Source of the DNA: Oceanibium sediminis
Lineage (GTDB): Bacteria; Pseudomonadota; Alphaproteobacteria; Rhodobacterales; Rhodobacteraceae
DNA: 64,000 nt
Reading direction: 5' to 3'
NCBI RefSeq assembly: GCF_003265325.1
Contig: NZ_QGNX01000001.1
Span: 930,001-994,000 of the forward strand
Shown: positions 1 to 7,763 of the stretch, one piece after another
Layout: each line of letters begins with the position of its first letter
Position numbering within the stretch: position 1 is the stretch's first letter
Position numbers and translations under genes: made by a program
The notes under the pieces: generated by a model
What the model saw: the letters and a program-made list of their open reading frames with translations, nothing else
The model's database searches: none
Told to the model about the DNA's origin: nothing

Positions 1-959
1 CGCGGCGGCTTATCCGCGAACTTGATCCCGATGTCATCACGCTGGACGTCGAGATGCCGGGAATGAACGGCATCGACTTTCTGAAGAAGATCATGGAGCT
101 GCGACCGATGCCCGTGGTGATGGTTTCCACCCTCACCGCATCCGGTACGGATGTGACGCTGTCCGCGCTGGAAATCGGGGCGGTGGAAGCCATCGCCAAA
201 CCGGCTGGGCGCGACGCCGTGGCGCGGTTTTCGCAGGCGCTTCGAGAAAAGGTGCGGCTCGCGCATGGATCGAAGGTTCATCCATCCGGCGCGGCCGCAC
301 GCAAAAGCGTCGTCCCGCGTGCGCGCCCCGCGCCGATGCAGCGCCGCCCAGGCCCGGCAAGGCGCCGGCGGGTCGATTTGATCGCCCTCGGTGCGTCTAC
401 CGGCGGGGTCAATGCGCTGACACAGGTGCTGGAGGGGCTCCCCGCGGGAACGCCGCCGATCCTGGTCACCCAGCACATGCCCGCGCTTTTCGCCGAGCGG
501 TTTGCGTCGCGCTTGAATGCAATTCTGCCCCACGACGTGGCCATCGGCGGCGAGGAGGAGATCCTGCGGCCCGGCCAGATCAGGATCGCACCGGGTGAGA
601 ACCACCTTGCCCTCTACCGGGATGGCGCGGTGTTCAGAACGCGCCTGGATCCGTCCGGTCCGATCTCGGGGCACAAGCCGTCGGTGGATGTCCTGTTCAA
701 TTCCGTCTCGACCTCGGTCGGGGGGAATGCCCTGGGCGTGATCCTGACCGGCATGGGCCGGGACGGGGCCGCGGGGCTGCGCGCGATGCGCAAGGCCGGG
801 GCCTATTGTATCGGGCAGAATGAGAACAGCTGCGTGGTCTACGGGATGCCGCGCGCCGCGCGGGACCTGGACGCCGTGGACGAGGAGCTTGCCCTTGGCC
901 AGATTCCCCTGCGGATTTGTGAAATTCTTAACCCGCAGGGCGTATCCACGCTTGCATAA
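1..959 (+). CDS. cheB: Chemotaxis response regulator / protein-glutamate methylesterase CheB (5' truncated by the window)
   Basis: CheB removes methyl groups from (and deamidates) chemoreceptors when its receiver domain is phosphorylated. The frame is already open at base 3. The receiver phospho-acceptor segment TLDVEMPGMNG is read before the first in-window ATG at 54, so that ATG is internal and the true start lies upstream of the window. After a linker rich in Arg, Ala and Pro comes the methylesterase domain, with the nucleophile segment GASTGG, the QHMP histidine segment and TGMGRDGAAG carrying the catalytic Asp. The C-terminus is intact. A CheY-like gene follows 22 bases downstream, so this is probably the end of a che operon. 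Confidence 0.96.
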   Translation, partial: RRLIRELDPDVITLDVEMPGMNGIDFLKKIMELRPMPVVMVSTLTASGTDVTLSALEIGAVEAIAKPAGRDAVARFSQALREKVRLAHGSKVHPSGAAARKSVVPRARPAPMQRRPGPARRRRVDLIALGASTGGVNALTQVLEGLPAGTPPILVTQHMPALFAERFASRLNAILPHDVAIGGEEEILRPGQIRIAPGENHLALYRDGAVFRTRLDPSGPISGHKPSVDVLFNSVSTSVGGNALGVILTGMGRDGAAGLRAMRKAGAYCIGQNENSCVVYGMPRAARDLDAVDEELALGQIPLRICEILNPQGVSTLA

Positions 960-981
960 GTCTAATGAAGGAGTGGCCGCG

Positions 982-1362
982 ATGCCGGCAGCGAAAAGCC
1001 TGAAGATCCTTGTCGTTGATGACCAGCAGAGCATGCGGGGTCTCGCCCGGCAGTGCCTGAAGAAACTGGGCGTCATGGATGTGGCGCTTGCCGCCTCCGG
1101 CGACCAGGCGCTGGAAGTGATGGGGCAGCAGAAATTCGACGCAGTGATCTCGGATCTCAACATGCCGGGGCTGAGCGGCGTCGAACTCGCGCAGAAGATC
1201 AAGGGCCACCCGGTCCTGAAAACGACACCGGTTTTCCTGGCGACCAGCGAGTCCTACCGCGAGAAGGCCGATGACGAAACGGTGGACCATTTCGTGGCGA
1301 AGCCTTTCAGCGTGGCGGACATGCGCGAAGCGATCGAAAAGCATCTCGGCGCGCTGACCTGA
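982..1362 (+). CDS. CheY-like single-domain response regulator
   Basis: A stand-alone receiver domain of 126 residues. The acidic pair D13-D14, the phospho-acceptor D58 in ISDLNMPG and the conserved Lys in AKPF are all present, so it should be phosphorylatable. There is no output domain. The ATG at 982 is preceded by AAGGAG with 8-base spacing. A longer upstream reading would overlap cheB and has no such site. Its place directly after cheB suggests a CheY that signals to the flagellar motor, or a phosphate sink. Sequence alone does not separate these roles, so no gene number is given. Confidence 0.93.
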   Translation: MPAAKSLKILVVDDQQSMRGLARQCLKKLGVMDVALAASGDQALEVMGQQKFDAVISDLNMPGLSGVELAQKIKGHPVLKTTPVFLATSESYREKADDETVDHFVAKPFSVADMREAIEKHLGALT

Positions 1363-1433
1363 GCCCACTTGGAAGCGGGGAATGTCGGGGCCGGGGCAGA
1401 AGTGCTGGTCCCCAGGTCAATGGACTGCGGGCA

Positions 1434-1540
1434 GCCGGGGCGCGTGCCCCGGCGCCGCGCTAGCGGCTGGCTTGAACCGATGCCGCAACTGTGGTCCCTA
1501 GTCGCAAGCCCCGGGAAGGGGCACCGCGAATCGGAGGAAC
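1434..1540 (+). promoter_or_regulatory. Highly structured 5' leader of the aldehyde dehydrogenase, possible riboswitch-like element
   Basis: Two perfect hairpins abut. GCCGGGGC/GCCCCGGC with a GCGT loop spans 1434-1453, and GCCGC/GCGGC with a GCTA loop spans 1454-1467. Downstream are GCCGCAACTGTGG (1482-1494), CCCCGGGAAGGGG (1509-1521) and a segment ending in the ribosome-binding site CGGAGGAA. The order GCAACTGT, then GGGAAGG, then CGCGA..CGGAGGA resembles the 3' half of cobalamin riboswitches, but it is shorter than usual. The first hairpin could simply be a terminator for cheB-cheY. Function is unproven. Confidence 0.4.
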
Positions 1541-1544
1541 CCCC

Positions 1545-3023
1545 ATGCTGGACCGGAATACCAATCTCGCCGAGATGCTGAACGACCCGTCGCTGCTGGC
1601 GACAAAGGCCCTGATCGATGGCGCCTGGGTGGATGCCGACACTGGCGAGACGTTCGATGTGACCAATCCCGCACGGGGCGACGTGATCGCGCGGGTTCCC
1701 GACATGACGCGCGCCGAAGTCGCCCGCGCGATCGACGCCGCCTATATCGCGCAAAAGGACTGGGCCGCGCGCACCGGCAAGGAGCGGGGCCAGATCCTGC
1801 GGCGCTGGCATGACCTGATGGTCGAGAACGCGGACGACCTAGCCGCGATCCTGACGGCGGAAATGGGTAAGCCGCTGGGCGAGGCGAAGGGCGAAGTGCT
1901 CTATGGCGCCAGCTTCGTGGAGTGGTTCGCCGAGGAAGCCAAGCGCATCAACGGGGAAATGATCCCCGGTCACCAGCCCGACAAGCGGCTGGTGGTGATC
2001 AAGCAGCCCGTTGGCGTCGTCGCCTCGATCACGCCGTGGAACTTTCCCAACGCCATGATCGCGCGCAAGGTCGCGCCCGCGCTGGCGGTCGGGTGCGCCT
2101 TTGTCGCCAAGCCCGCGGCGGAAACGCCGCTGTCGGCGCTGGCCATGGCGGTGCTGGCGGAACGGGCCGGGGTGCCGAAGGGGATCCTGAACATGGTGAC
2201 CTCCAAACGCTCTGCGCCGGTCGGGCAGGAGTTCTGTGAGAACCCCAAGGTGCGCAAGCTGACCTTCACCGGCTCGACCGAGGTGGGGCGCGTCCTGCTG
2301 CGCCAGGGCGCCGACCAGGTGATGAAGATGTCGATGGAACTGGGCGGCAACGCGCCCTTCATCGTGTTCGACGATGCGGACCTGGACGCGGCGGTGGAAG
2401 GGGCGATGATCTCGAAATACCGCAACAACGGGCAGACCTGCGTTTGTGCGAACCGCATCTACGTTCAGGCCGGGGTGTACGATACATTTGCCGAGAAACT
2501 GGCGCAGGCGACGCGGAACATGAAGCTCGGCGACGGGTTCGCCGAAGGAGTCAGCACCGGCCCGCTGATCAACGAGGCCGCGTTGGAGAAGGTGGAGGAG
2601 CATATCTCGGACGCGGTCGCGAAGGGGGCGAAGGTGCTGACCGGGGGCGAACGCTCGGACCTTGGCGGGACTTTCTTCCAGCCCACGGTTTTGACCGGCG
2701 TCACCCGCGACATGATGGTCACCCATGACGAAACCTTCGGCCCGGTCGCGCCCCTGTTCCGGTTCGAGGATGAGGCCGATGTGATCGAGCAGGCGAACGA
2801 CACGATCTTCGGCCTTGCCTCCTATTTCTATGCCAGGGACCTGAGCCGCGTGTGGCGTGTGTCCGAGGCGCTGGAATATGGCATGGTTGGGGTGAACACC
2901 GGTTTGATCTCGACCGAGGTGGCGCCCTTCGGGGGGGTCAAGCAGTCGGGTCTCGGCCGGGAGGGGTCCTCGCACGGGGTCGAGGATTACTTGGAGATGA
3001 AATACATCTGCATGTCGATCTGA
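1545..3023 (+). CDS. gabD: NAD(P)-dependent succinate-semialdehyde dehydrogenase family protein
   Basis: An aldehyde dehydrogenase of 492 residues that oxidises an aldehyde to the acid with NAD(P). Seen in the sequence: the cofactor segment TPWNFPNAM, KPAAETPL typical of the GabD branch, FTGSTEVGR, the general base E265 in MELGGNAP, and the catalytic C299 in NNGQTCVC. The C-terminal PFGGVKQSGLGREG motif is intact. I chose the ATG at 1545 because CGGAGGAA lies 6 bases upstream; an upstream in-frame start at 1491 lacks this. The closest family is succinate-semialdehyde dehydrogenase, but the substrate could be another short semialdehyde. No gabT lies beside it. It is transcribed alone, behind an unusual structured leader. 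Confidence 0.88.
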   Translation: MLDRNTNLAEMLNDPSLLATKALIDGAWVDADTGETFDVTNPARGDVIARVPDMTRAEVARAIDAAYIAQKDWAARTGKERGQILRRWHDLMVENADDLAAILTAEMGKPLGEAKGEVLYGASFVEWFAEEAKRINGEMIPGHQPDKRLVVIKQPVGVVASITPWNFPNAMIARKVAPALAVGCAFVAKPAAETPLSALAMAVLAERAGVPKGILNMVTSKRSAPVGQEFCENPKVRKLTFTGSTEVGRVLLRQGADQVMKMSMELGGNAPFIVFDDADLDAAVEGAMISKYRNNGQTCVCANRIYVQAGVYDTFAEKLAQATRNMKLGDGFAEGVSTGPLINEAALEKVEEHISDAVAKGAKVLTGGERSDLGGTFFQPTVLTGVTRDMMVTHDETFGPVAPLFRFEDEADVIEQANDTIFGLASYFYARDLSRVWRVSEALEYGMVGVNTGLISTEVAPFGGVKQSGLGREGSSHGVEDYLEMKYICMSI

Positions 3024-3053
3024 GCCCGGCGTGCCGCCCGTGGCGGCTTCGAT

Positions 3054-3085
3054 GCCTCCGGCGGGGATATTTGGGGACTTTGGAG
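3054..3085 (+). repeat. Dispersed intergenic element, copy 1
   Basis: One of five copies in this window of an element of about 32 bases. It starts TGCCTCCGGCGG, continues through GGATATTTGG and ends ACTTTGGA. This copy lies between the convergent aldehyde dehydrogenase and opgH and belongs to the GGGGACTTTGGA subtype. A GCCGCC/GGCGGC hairpin lies 5 bases upstream. The position between two gene ends suggests a role in termination or 3' end protection, or simply tolerance of repeats there. Confidence 0.8.
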
Positions 3086-3086
3086 T

Positions 3087-4892
3087 TCAGGGAAGGGGGC
3101 GCACCGCATCGGGTGCCGCCCCTTTTTCGTGACGGTGATCCTGCGGCGTCCAGAACAGCGCCTCTGTGGCTGGAGGGGTTGCGGAGGCGGCCCACGAGAG
3201 GAGCGGCGCGAGCGCAAGCAGGATCCCGATTGGCAGCAGCCACAGCGTGAGCGCGTCGAGCGCGAAAAGCACGCACATGGCGAGGCCGAGCCCCGTTTCC
3301 ACCGCGTGGAACCGTAGCAGGGCCAGTGGGCCGTGTCGCTCTGCGCCGCCGGCCGGGGCCCAGCCGGTGTCGACGCCCGAAAGGGTGCGCAGGACGGCGA
3401 TCATGTGCTGGATCATCATCATCGGCGCGAGCATGACCGACAGGACCAGTTCCGATAGGGCCGAGGCGACGAAGCGCAGCGGGCCCCCTGCGCTGCGCAG
3501 GGTCGGATCGCCCGCCCAGAAGGCGAGCGCGCCGAGCACTTTCGGGGCGATCAGCATCCCGTATATCAGGGCGACGATCAGGATGCGGGACACCATGTCC
3601 ATTTCCGGCCAGGTCGGGAACAGCGGGTTGGCGTCGGAGAAGTAGCGGATCGCGCCATCGCCCGCCCCTCTGCCCGCCAGCACCCAGAGGATCATCAGGG
3701 CGAACCAGACCAGCGCGGACAGGTAGGCCATGGCGCCCTGGAACATGTGCATCCGGGACAGCGGGTGCAGGCCCCTTGTTCCCAGCAGGCGCAGGTGTTG
3801 CAGGTTGCCCTGGCACCAGCGGCGGTCGCGCAGGGCGTGGGCGAGCACGGTTTCGGGGGTGCCCTCGAAGCTGCCGGTGGCCTCGGGGGCGAAGCTGATC
3901 TGCCAGCCTGCGCGGCGCAGCAACGCGGCTTCGACGAAATCATGGCTGAGGATCACGCCGCCGAAGGGGCGGCGGCCGGGCAGGTCGGGCAGGCCGGCGG
4001 CGGCGGCGAAGGCGCGGGTGCGGATCAGCGCGTTGTGGCCCCAGTAGTTCGCCGTACTGCCCGACCACAGCCCGAGGCCGCGCGACAGCGTGGTGCCATA
4101 GACGGTGTTGGCGAAGGCCTGCGCCCGCGCGAAGATGGATCGCGCCCCGATCAGCCGGGGGATCGACTGCACGAGGCCGAGCCGGGCTGAGCCGGCCATG
4201 CGGTCCGCCATCAGGGTCACGGTGCCGGGGCTCATCACGCTGTCCGCGTCGAGCACGAGCATGGCGTCATGGGCCGCGCCCCAGCGTGTCACCCAGTCGG
4301 CCAGGTTCCCGGCCTTGAAGCGCGTGTTCTCGGGCCGGTGCCGATAGTGGATCGCCAGGTCTGGCCGCAGCGCCGCCACCCGCGCCACGGCGCGGTGTTC
4401 CGCGCGCACGGCGGATGGATCGCGGGTGTCCGACAGCACGTAAAAGGTGTAGCGGTGCCGCCCGCCTGCCAGCGCGGACAGAAGCGGCAGCGTGTTGCCG
4501 AGAACGTTGCCGATCGGCTCGCCATAGATCGGCTGGACGATGGCGATGTCGAGCGGGTCGCCCATCGGTGCGGCCGCGGTGCGGCACGGCACCAGGCCCA
4601 GCAGCGCCGTGGCCACGGAAAGCGCGATCCAGAAGGCGGCGAACATACCGCATAAAAGGATCGCCGCTTCGACCCAGATCAGCCCGTCATGCATGAACCA
4701 GTCATACATCACGAGCCCGAGCGCCAGGGTGATTGCCAGCGCCACGCCGAAGACGAAGACCCGCGCCGCCTGTACCGCAGCTGGATCGGGCGGCAGGCGT
4801 GGTGCGTCCGGCGGTCTGCGCAGGTTCTGCACCGGCATCGCCAGCGGCGCTTCGGGCGGCATCAGCCGGGGGGGCGGGAAGGGCGCGGTCAT
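3087..4892 (-). CDS. opgH: Glucan glucosyltransferase OpgH (membrane GT2)
   Basis: OpgH polymerises beta-glucan from UDP-glucose across the inner membrane to make osmoregulated periplasmic glucans. The protein has 601 residues, much shorter than the roughly 850 of Escherichia coli, as I recall is usual for Rhodobacteraceae. It has two N-terminal membrane segments after a Pro-rich cytoplasmic tail, then a GT2 domain with VLDADS, and RRWCQGN as the Q/R-x-x-R-W type acceptor motif. Several membrane segments follow. Its ATG at 4892 overlaps the opgG stop as ATGA, so the two are translationally coupled. An open frame continues upstream of this ATG but lies entirely within opgG and is not coding. 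The gene ends beside a dispersed repeat. Confidence 0.93.
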   Translation of the reverse strand: MTAPFPPPRLMPPEAPLAMPVQNLRRPPDAPRLPPDPAAVQAARVFVFGVALAITLALGLVMYDWFMHDGLIWVEAAILLCGMFAAFWIALSVATALLGLVPCRTAAAPMGDPLDIAIVQPIYGEPIGNVLGNTLPLLSALAGGRHRYTFYVLSDTRDPSAVRAEHRAVARVAALRPDLAIHYRHRPENTRFKAGNLADWVTRWGAAHDAMLVLDADSVMSPGTVTLMADRMAGSARLGLVQSIPRLIGARSIFARAQAFANTVYGTTLSRGLGLWSGSTANYWGHNALIRTRAFAAAAGLPDLPGRRPFGGVILSHDFVEAALLRRAGWQISFAPEATGSFEGTPETVLAHALRDRRWCQGNLQHLRLLGTRGLHPLSRMHMFQGAMAYLSALVWFALMILWVLAGRGAGDGAIRYFSDANPLFPTWPEMDMVSRILIVALIYGMLIAPKVLGALAFWAGDPTLRSAGGPLRFVASALSELVLSVMLAPMMMIQHMIAVLRTLSGVDTGWAPAGGAERHGPLALLRFHAVETGLGLAMCVLFALDALTLWLLPIGILLALAPLLSWAASATPPATEALFWTPQDHRHEKGAAPDAVRPLP

Positions 4893-6427
4893 GCGGGCGG
4901 GGTCCAGCGATACAGCCAGACTTCGGAGATGGTCGCCTCCTCCATCCGCAGTTGCGCGCGAAGTTCCATCGAGCGCCCCTCTTCCGGCTCGAAACCGAAG
5001 TCGAGCCGCACGCCGCCAGTTTCGGGGTTGCGCTGCAGGATGCCCTCGCTGACCGTGCCGCGGTTGGCGGAGGTGTGGACCTGCACGCTGCTCAGATCCT
5101 CGGGCAGTTTCGGGTGCGGCGCGAAGTCGATGGCGGCGATGCGCCGCCCGGAAAAGCTGCGCCCCATGTGGGTGTTGGTCACATGGGCGCGGTCCTGCGG
5201 GATCGGCGCTTCCGCGCACCAGTGCAGGCGGTAGCTGACCTCATGCGCTTGGCCCGGCTGCAAGGGCGCGCGGGGCCGCCAGTAGGCGACGATGTTGTCG
5301 TAGATCTCTTTGTCGGTCGGGATCTCGACCAGCACGACGGCGCCTGCGCCCCAGTTCTCGCCCGGTTCGACCCACAGGCCGGGGCGTTGGTGATACCGGG
5401 CGGACAGGTCGGCAAAGTCGGAAAACGCCCGCGCTCGCTGCATCAGGCCGAAGCCCTTCGGCGCGTCATCCACGAAGTGCGAGAATTGCAGTTCCGCCGG
5501 GTTCGCCAGCGGTCGCCACAGCCGCTCACCCGCGCCGTTCCAGATCAGCAGCCCGCCGCTGTCGTGCACCGCGGGGCGGAAGTCCTCGTAGCCCGCGCGG
5601 TTCGTCTGGTCGAAGAAGAACATGGAGGTTTCCGCGGCCAGCCCGACGTTTTCCAGGGCGACGCGGGGGAACAGCGTGGCGGTCACGTCCATCGTGGTGG
5701 TCGCGCCGGGGGTAATGCGAAAGCGGTAGGCCCCGGTCAGCGATGGCCCGTCGAGCAGGGCGTGCAGGATCACGTCGCTCTGCCCCGGTGCCGGCGCCTC
5801 GATCCAGAATTCGCGGAATTCGGGGAATTCCTCGCCCTCCGGCGCGCCGGTGTTCAAGGCGATGCCGCGCGCGGACAGGCCATAGATCTGCCCCTGGCCG
5901 ATGGCGCGGAAGTAGCTCGCGCCCTGGAACACCGCGTATTCCTGGAAGGTGCCGGGGGTTTCCAGCTCTCCGTGCAGGCGCAGGCCGGAATAGCCGAGCG
6001 TGGAGTCGATGGGCAGGTCGGGCAGGTTGTCGGTGGTGTCGAACACGGCCAGGTCGAACAGGACGGGGCGCATCTGCCCGCCCTCCACCGCGTGGACCCG
6101 GATCGGCGCGGGGAAGTACAGGCCGGGGGCGAAGAATTCCACCTGCACGGGCCGCCCCCTGCCGCGCCAGAGGGCGTTGCGGGTGTCGAACCAGATCTTG
6201 CGGTACTGGTCGTAGGTCAGGTTGCGCCAGGCCTCGGGGACCTGGGTTGGCGGGGTGTAGGGCTTGGCGGCCAGGGTGCGGGCGCGCTCCACCACCATGT
6301 CGGGGCGGAAGGGGCGGGGGTCGCCCAGCCGCATGCCGGGTTCATCGGCCCGCGCGCCGGGCAGGCCCGGCAGGGCGGCCATCGCGGCGCTCAGCGCCAG
6401 GGCCTGTCTGCGGGTCAGCGCGCTCAT
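4889..6427 (-). CDS. opgG: Periplasmic glucan biosynthesis protein OpgG/MdoG
   Basis: A protein of 512 residues of the MdoG family, needed to build or branch the periplasmic glucan backbone. The N-terminus has the pattern TRRQALALSAAMAALPG followed by ARA, which looks like a Tat-type twin-arginine signal. Export as a folded protein is therefore likely, as known for OpgD. The mature part carries family segments such as YRLHWCAE and WRPRAPLQPG. It overlaps opgC upstream and opgH downstream, each by four bases (ATGA). OpgG and OpgD are paralogues, and the Tat-like signal leaves some doubt about which name is better. Confidence 0.92.
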   Translation of the reverse strand: MSALTRRQALALSAAMAALPGLPGARADEPGMRLGDPRPFRPDMVVERARTLAAKPYTPPTQVPEAWRNLTYDQYRKIWFDTRNALWRGRGRPVQVEFFAPGLYFPAPIRVHAVEGGQMRPVLFDLAVFDTTDNLPDLPIDSTLGYSGLRLHGELETPGTFQEYAVFQGASYFRAIGQGQIYGLSARGIALNTGAPEGEEFPEFREFWIEAPAPGQSDVILHALLDGPSLTGAYRFRITPGATTTMDVTATLFPRVALENVGLAAETSMFFFDQTNRAGYEDFRPAVHDSGGLLIWNGAGERLWRPLANPAELQFSHFVDDAPKGFGLMQRARAFSDFADLSARYHQRPGLWVEPGENWGAGAVVLVEIPTDKEIYDNIVAYWRPRAPLQPGQAHEVSYRLHWCAEAPIPQDRAHVTNTHMGRSFSGRRIAAIDFAPHPKLPEDLSSVQVHTSANRGTVSEGILQRNPETGGVRLDFGFEPEEGRSMELRAQLRMEEATISEVWLYRWTPPA

Positions 6428-7749
6428 GCCGCGCGTTCCGCGCCGGACAGGGGCGCCGGGCTCTCGGCGACTTCGGGCGGCGGCTTGCGCCAGGGCTCAC
6501 CCTTGAACCAGCCGACGAGGTAGGCGGTGGCGACGATCACGGCAAACCCGAACAGGTTGACCAGCAGCACGACGGCGGCGTCCTTGCCCGGCGCGTCCCG
6601 CCCGGCGGCGTGGATGTCCAGCAGGAAGCCCATGAACCGCGCCAGCACCATGGAGGTGACGAAGACCGCCAGCGACTGTTGGCCCACCTTCCGGATGACG
6701 CGGACAAGGACGCCCCAGGCGCGGCCCACGCCAAGGCGGCTGCCGCGCGGCCCCGCCGCCGCCCAGGCGAGGTAGGCGAGCGACAGGAACTGCACGTAGC
6801 GCAGGATGCCCTGGTCGGTCTTGGTGAACAGGTAGCGATGCTCCTGCCGCCACTCGATCACGGCGGCGCGCCAGCTCTCGGCCCAGGGCAGGTCCAGCGC
6901 CTCGATCGGGGCAAGGGTCCAGATCCGAACGCCGATATTGGCCAGCGGGATATTGCCCAGCACCACCACCAGCGCCAGGGCGATCAGCCAGGGTCGAACC
7001 GGGGGAGCGGGGATCCAGCCGCGCATGAAGGCGAAGCCGGTGAAGAACACCAGTTGCCAGGCGAAGGGGTTGAAGAACCACTCGCGCGTGTTGTTCGGCG
7101 GCTCGAACCAGTATTGCGCGGGCAGGTGCAGGAAGCTGAGCGCCTGCGCCAGCGGGCCGAGGCTGGCGACCCCCTCGTCATGCAGGTTCTGCACCTGCGC
7201 GAAGGCCCAGATCAGCACCATCGCCCCCAAAGCTGCCGCCGGAGAAATCCGGGAAAGCGCGATCATCAGCGGCACCATGCACAGGATCACCAGGTACATC
7301 GGCAGGATGTCGAAGTAGTTTGGAACGTAGGTCAACGTCATCAGCCCGATCAGTTGCTCGGGGACGTTGTTGATGAACGGGTAGAGGTTCAGCTGACCGA
7401 CGTAGTCCCGTGTGCCCAGACCCGAGGCGTTCAGCGCTGCGACCATGGCGAAGACGGCGAAGAACATCGCGATATGCGACCAGTAGACCTGCCAGACCCG
7501 GTGCGCGATCCTGAGGGTGCCCATGGGCAGGCCGTGCCGGTCGAACACCCGCCCGAACGCAATGGCCGAGGCCATGCCCGAGCAGAACACGAAGATCTCC
7601 GTCGCGTCGGAAAAGCCGAAGCGCGCGGGGATCCACAGGGTCCAGGGATTGCCCGGCGTATGGGCCAGCAGGATGATGAACATCGCCGTCCCCCGGAAGA
7701 AATCCAGTCGGGGGTCCCTTTGGCGGACGGGGTGCACAGGCTGCGGCAT
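6424..7749 (-). CDS. opgC: OpgC, membrane protein for succinyl substitution of periplasmic glucans
   Basis: OpgC-family polytopic membrane protein of 441 residues. The N-terminus RDPRLDFFRGTAMFIIL and the following HTPGNPW and FGFSDATEIFVFCSGM segments are characteristic. Roughly ten hydrophobic segments can be drawn. In Rhodobacter sphaeroides, OpgC is required to decorate periplasmic glucans with succinyl groups; this transfer of function is by family. The ATG at 7749 lies 14 bases after the stop of the TPR gene upstream, and the stop overlaps opgG as ATGA. It therefore sits inside one operon. No opgI, known from R. sphaeroides, is seen here. Confidence 0.92.
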   Translation of the reverse strand: MPQPVHPVRQRDPRLDFFRGTAMFIILLAHTPGNPWTLWIPARFGFSDATEIFVFCSGMASAIAFGRVFDRHGLPMGTLRIAHRVWQVYWSHIAMFFAVFAMVAALNASGLGTRDYVGQLNLYPFINNVPEQLIGLMTLTYVPNYFDILPMYLVILCMVPLMIALSRISPAAALGAMVLIWAFAQVQNLHDEGVASLGPLAQALSFLHLPAQYWFEPPNNTREWFFNPFAWQLVFFTGFAFMRGWIPAPPVRPWLIALALVVVLGNIPLANIGVRIWTLAPIEALDLPWAESWRAAVIEWRQEHRYLFTKTDQGILRYVQFLSLAYLAWAAAGPRGSRLGVGRAWGVLVRVIRKVGQQSLAVFVTSMVLARFMGFLLDIHAAGRDAPGKDAAVVLLVNLFGFAVIVATAYLVGWFKGEPWRKPPPEVAESPAPLSGAERAA

Positions 7750-7763
7750 TCAGGGTTTCCGGT

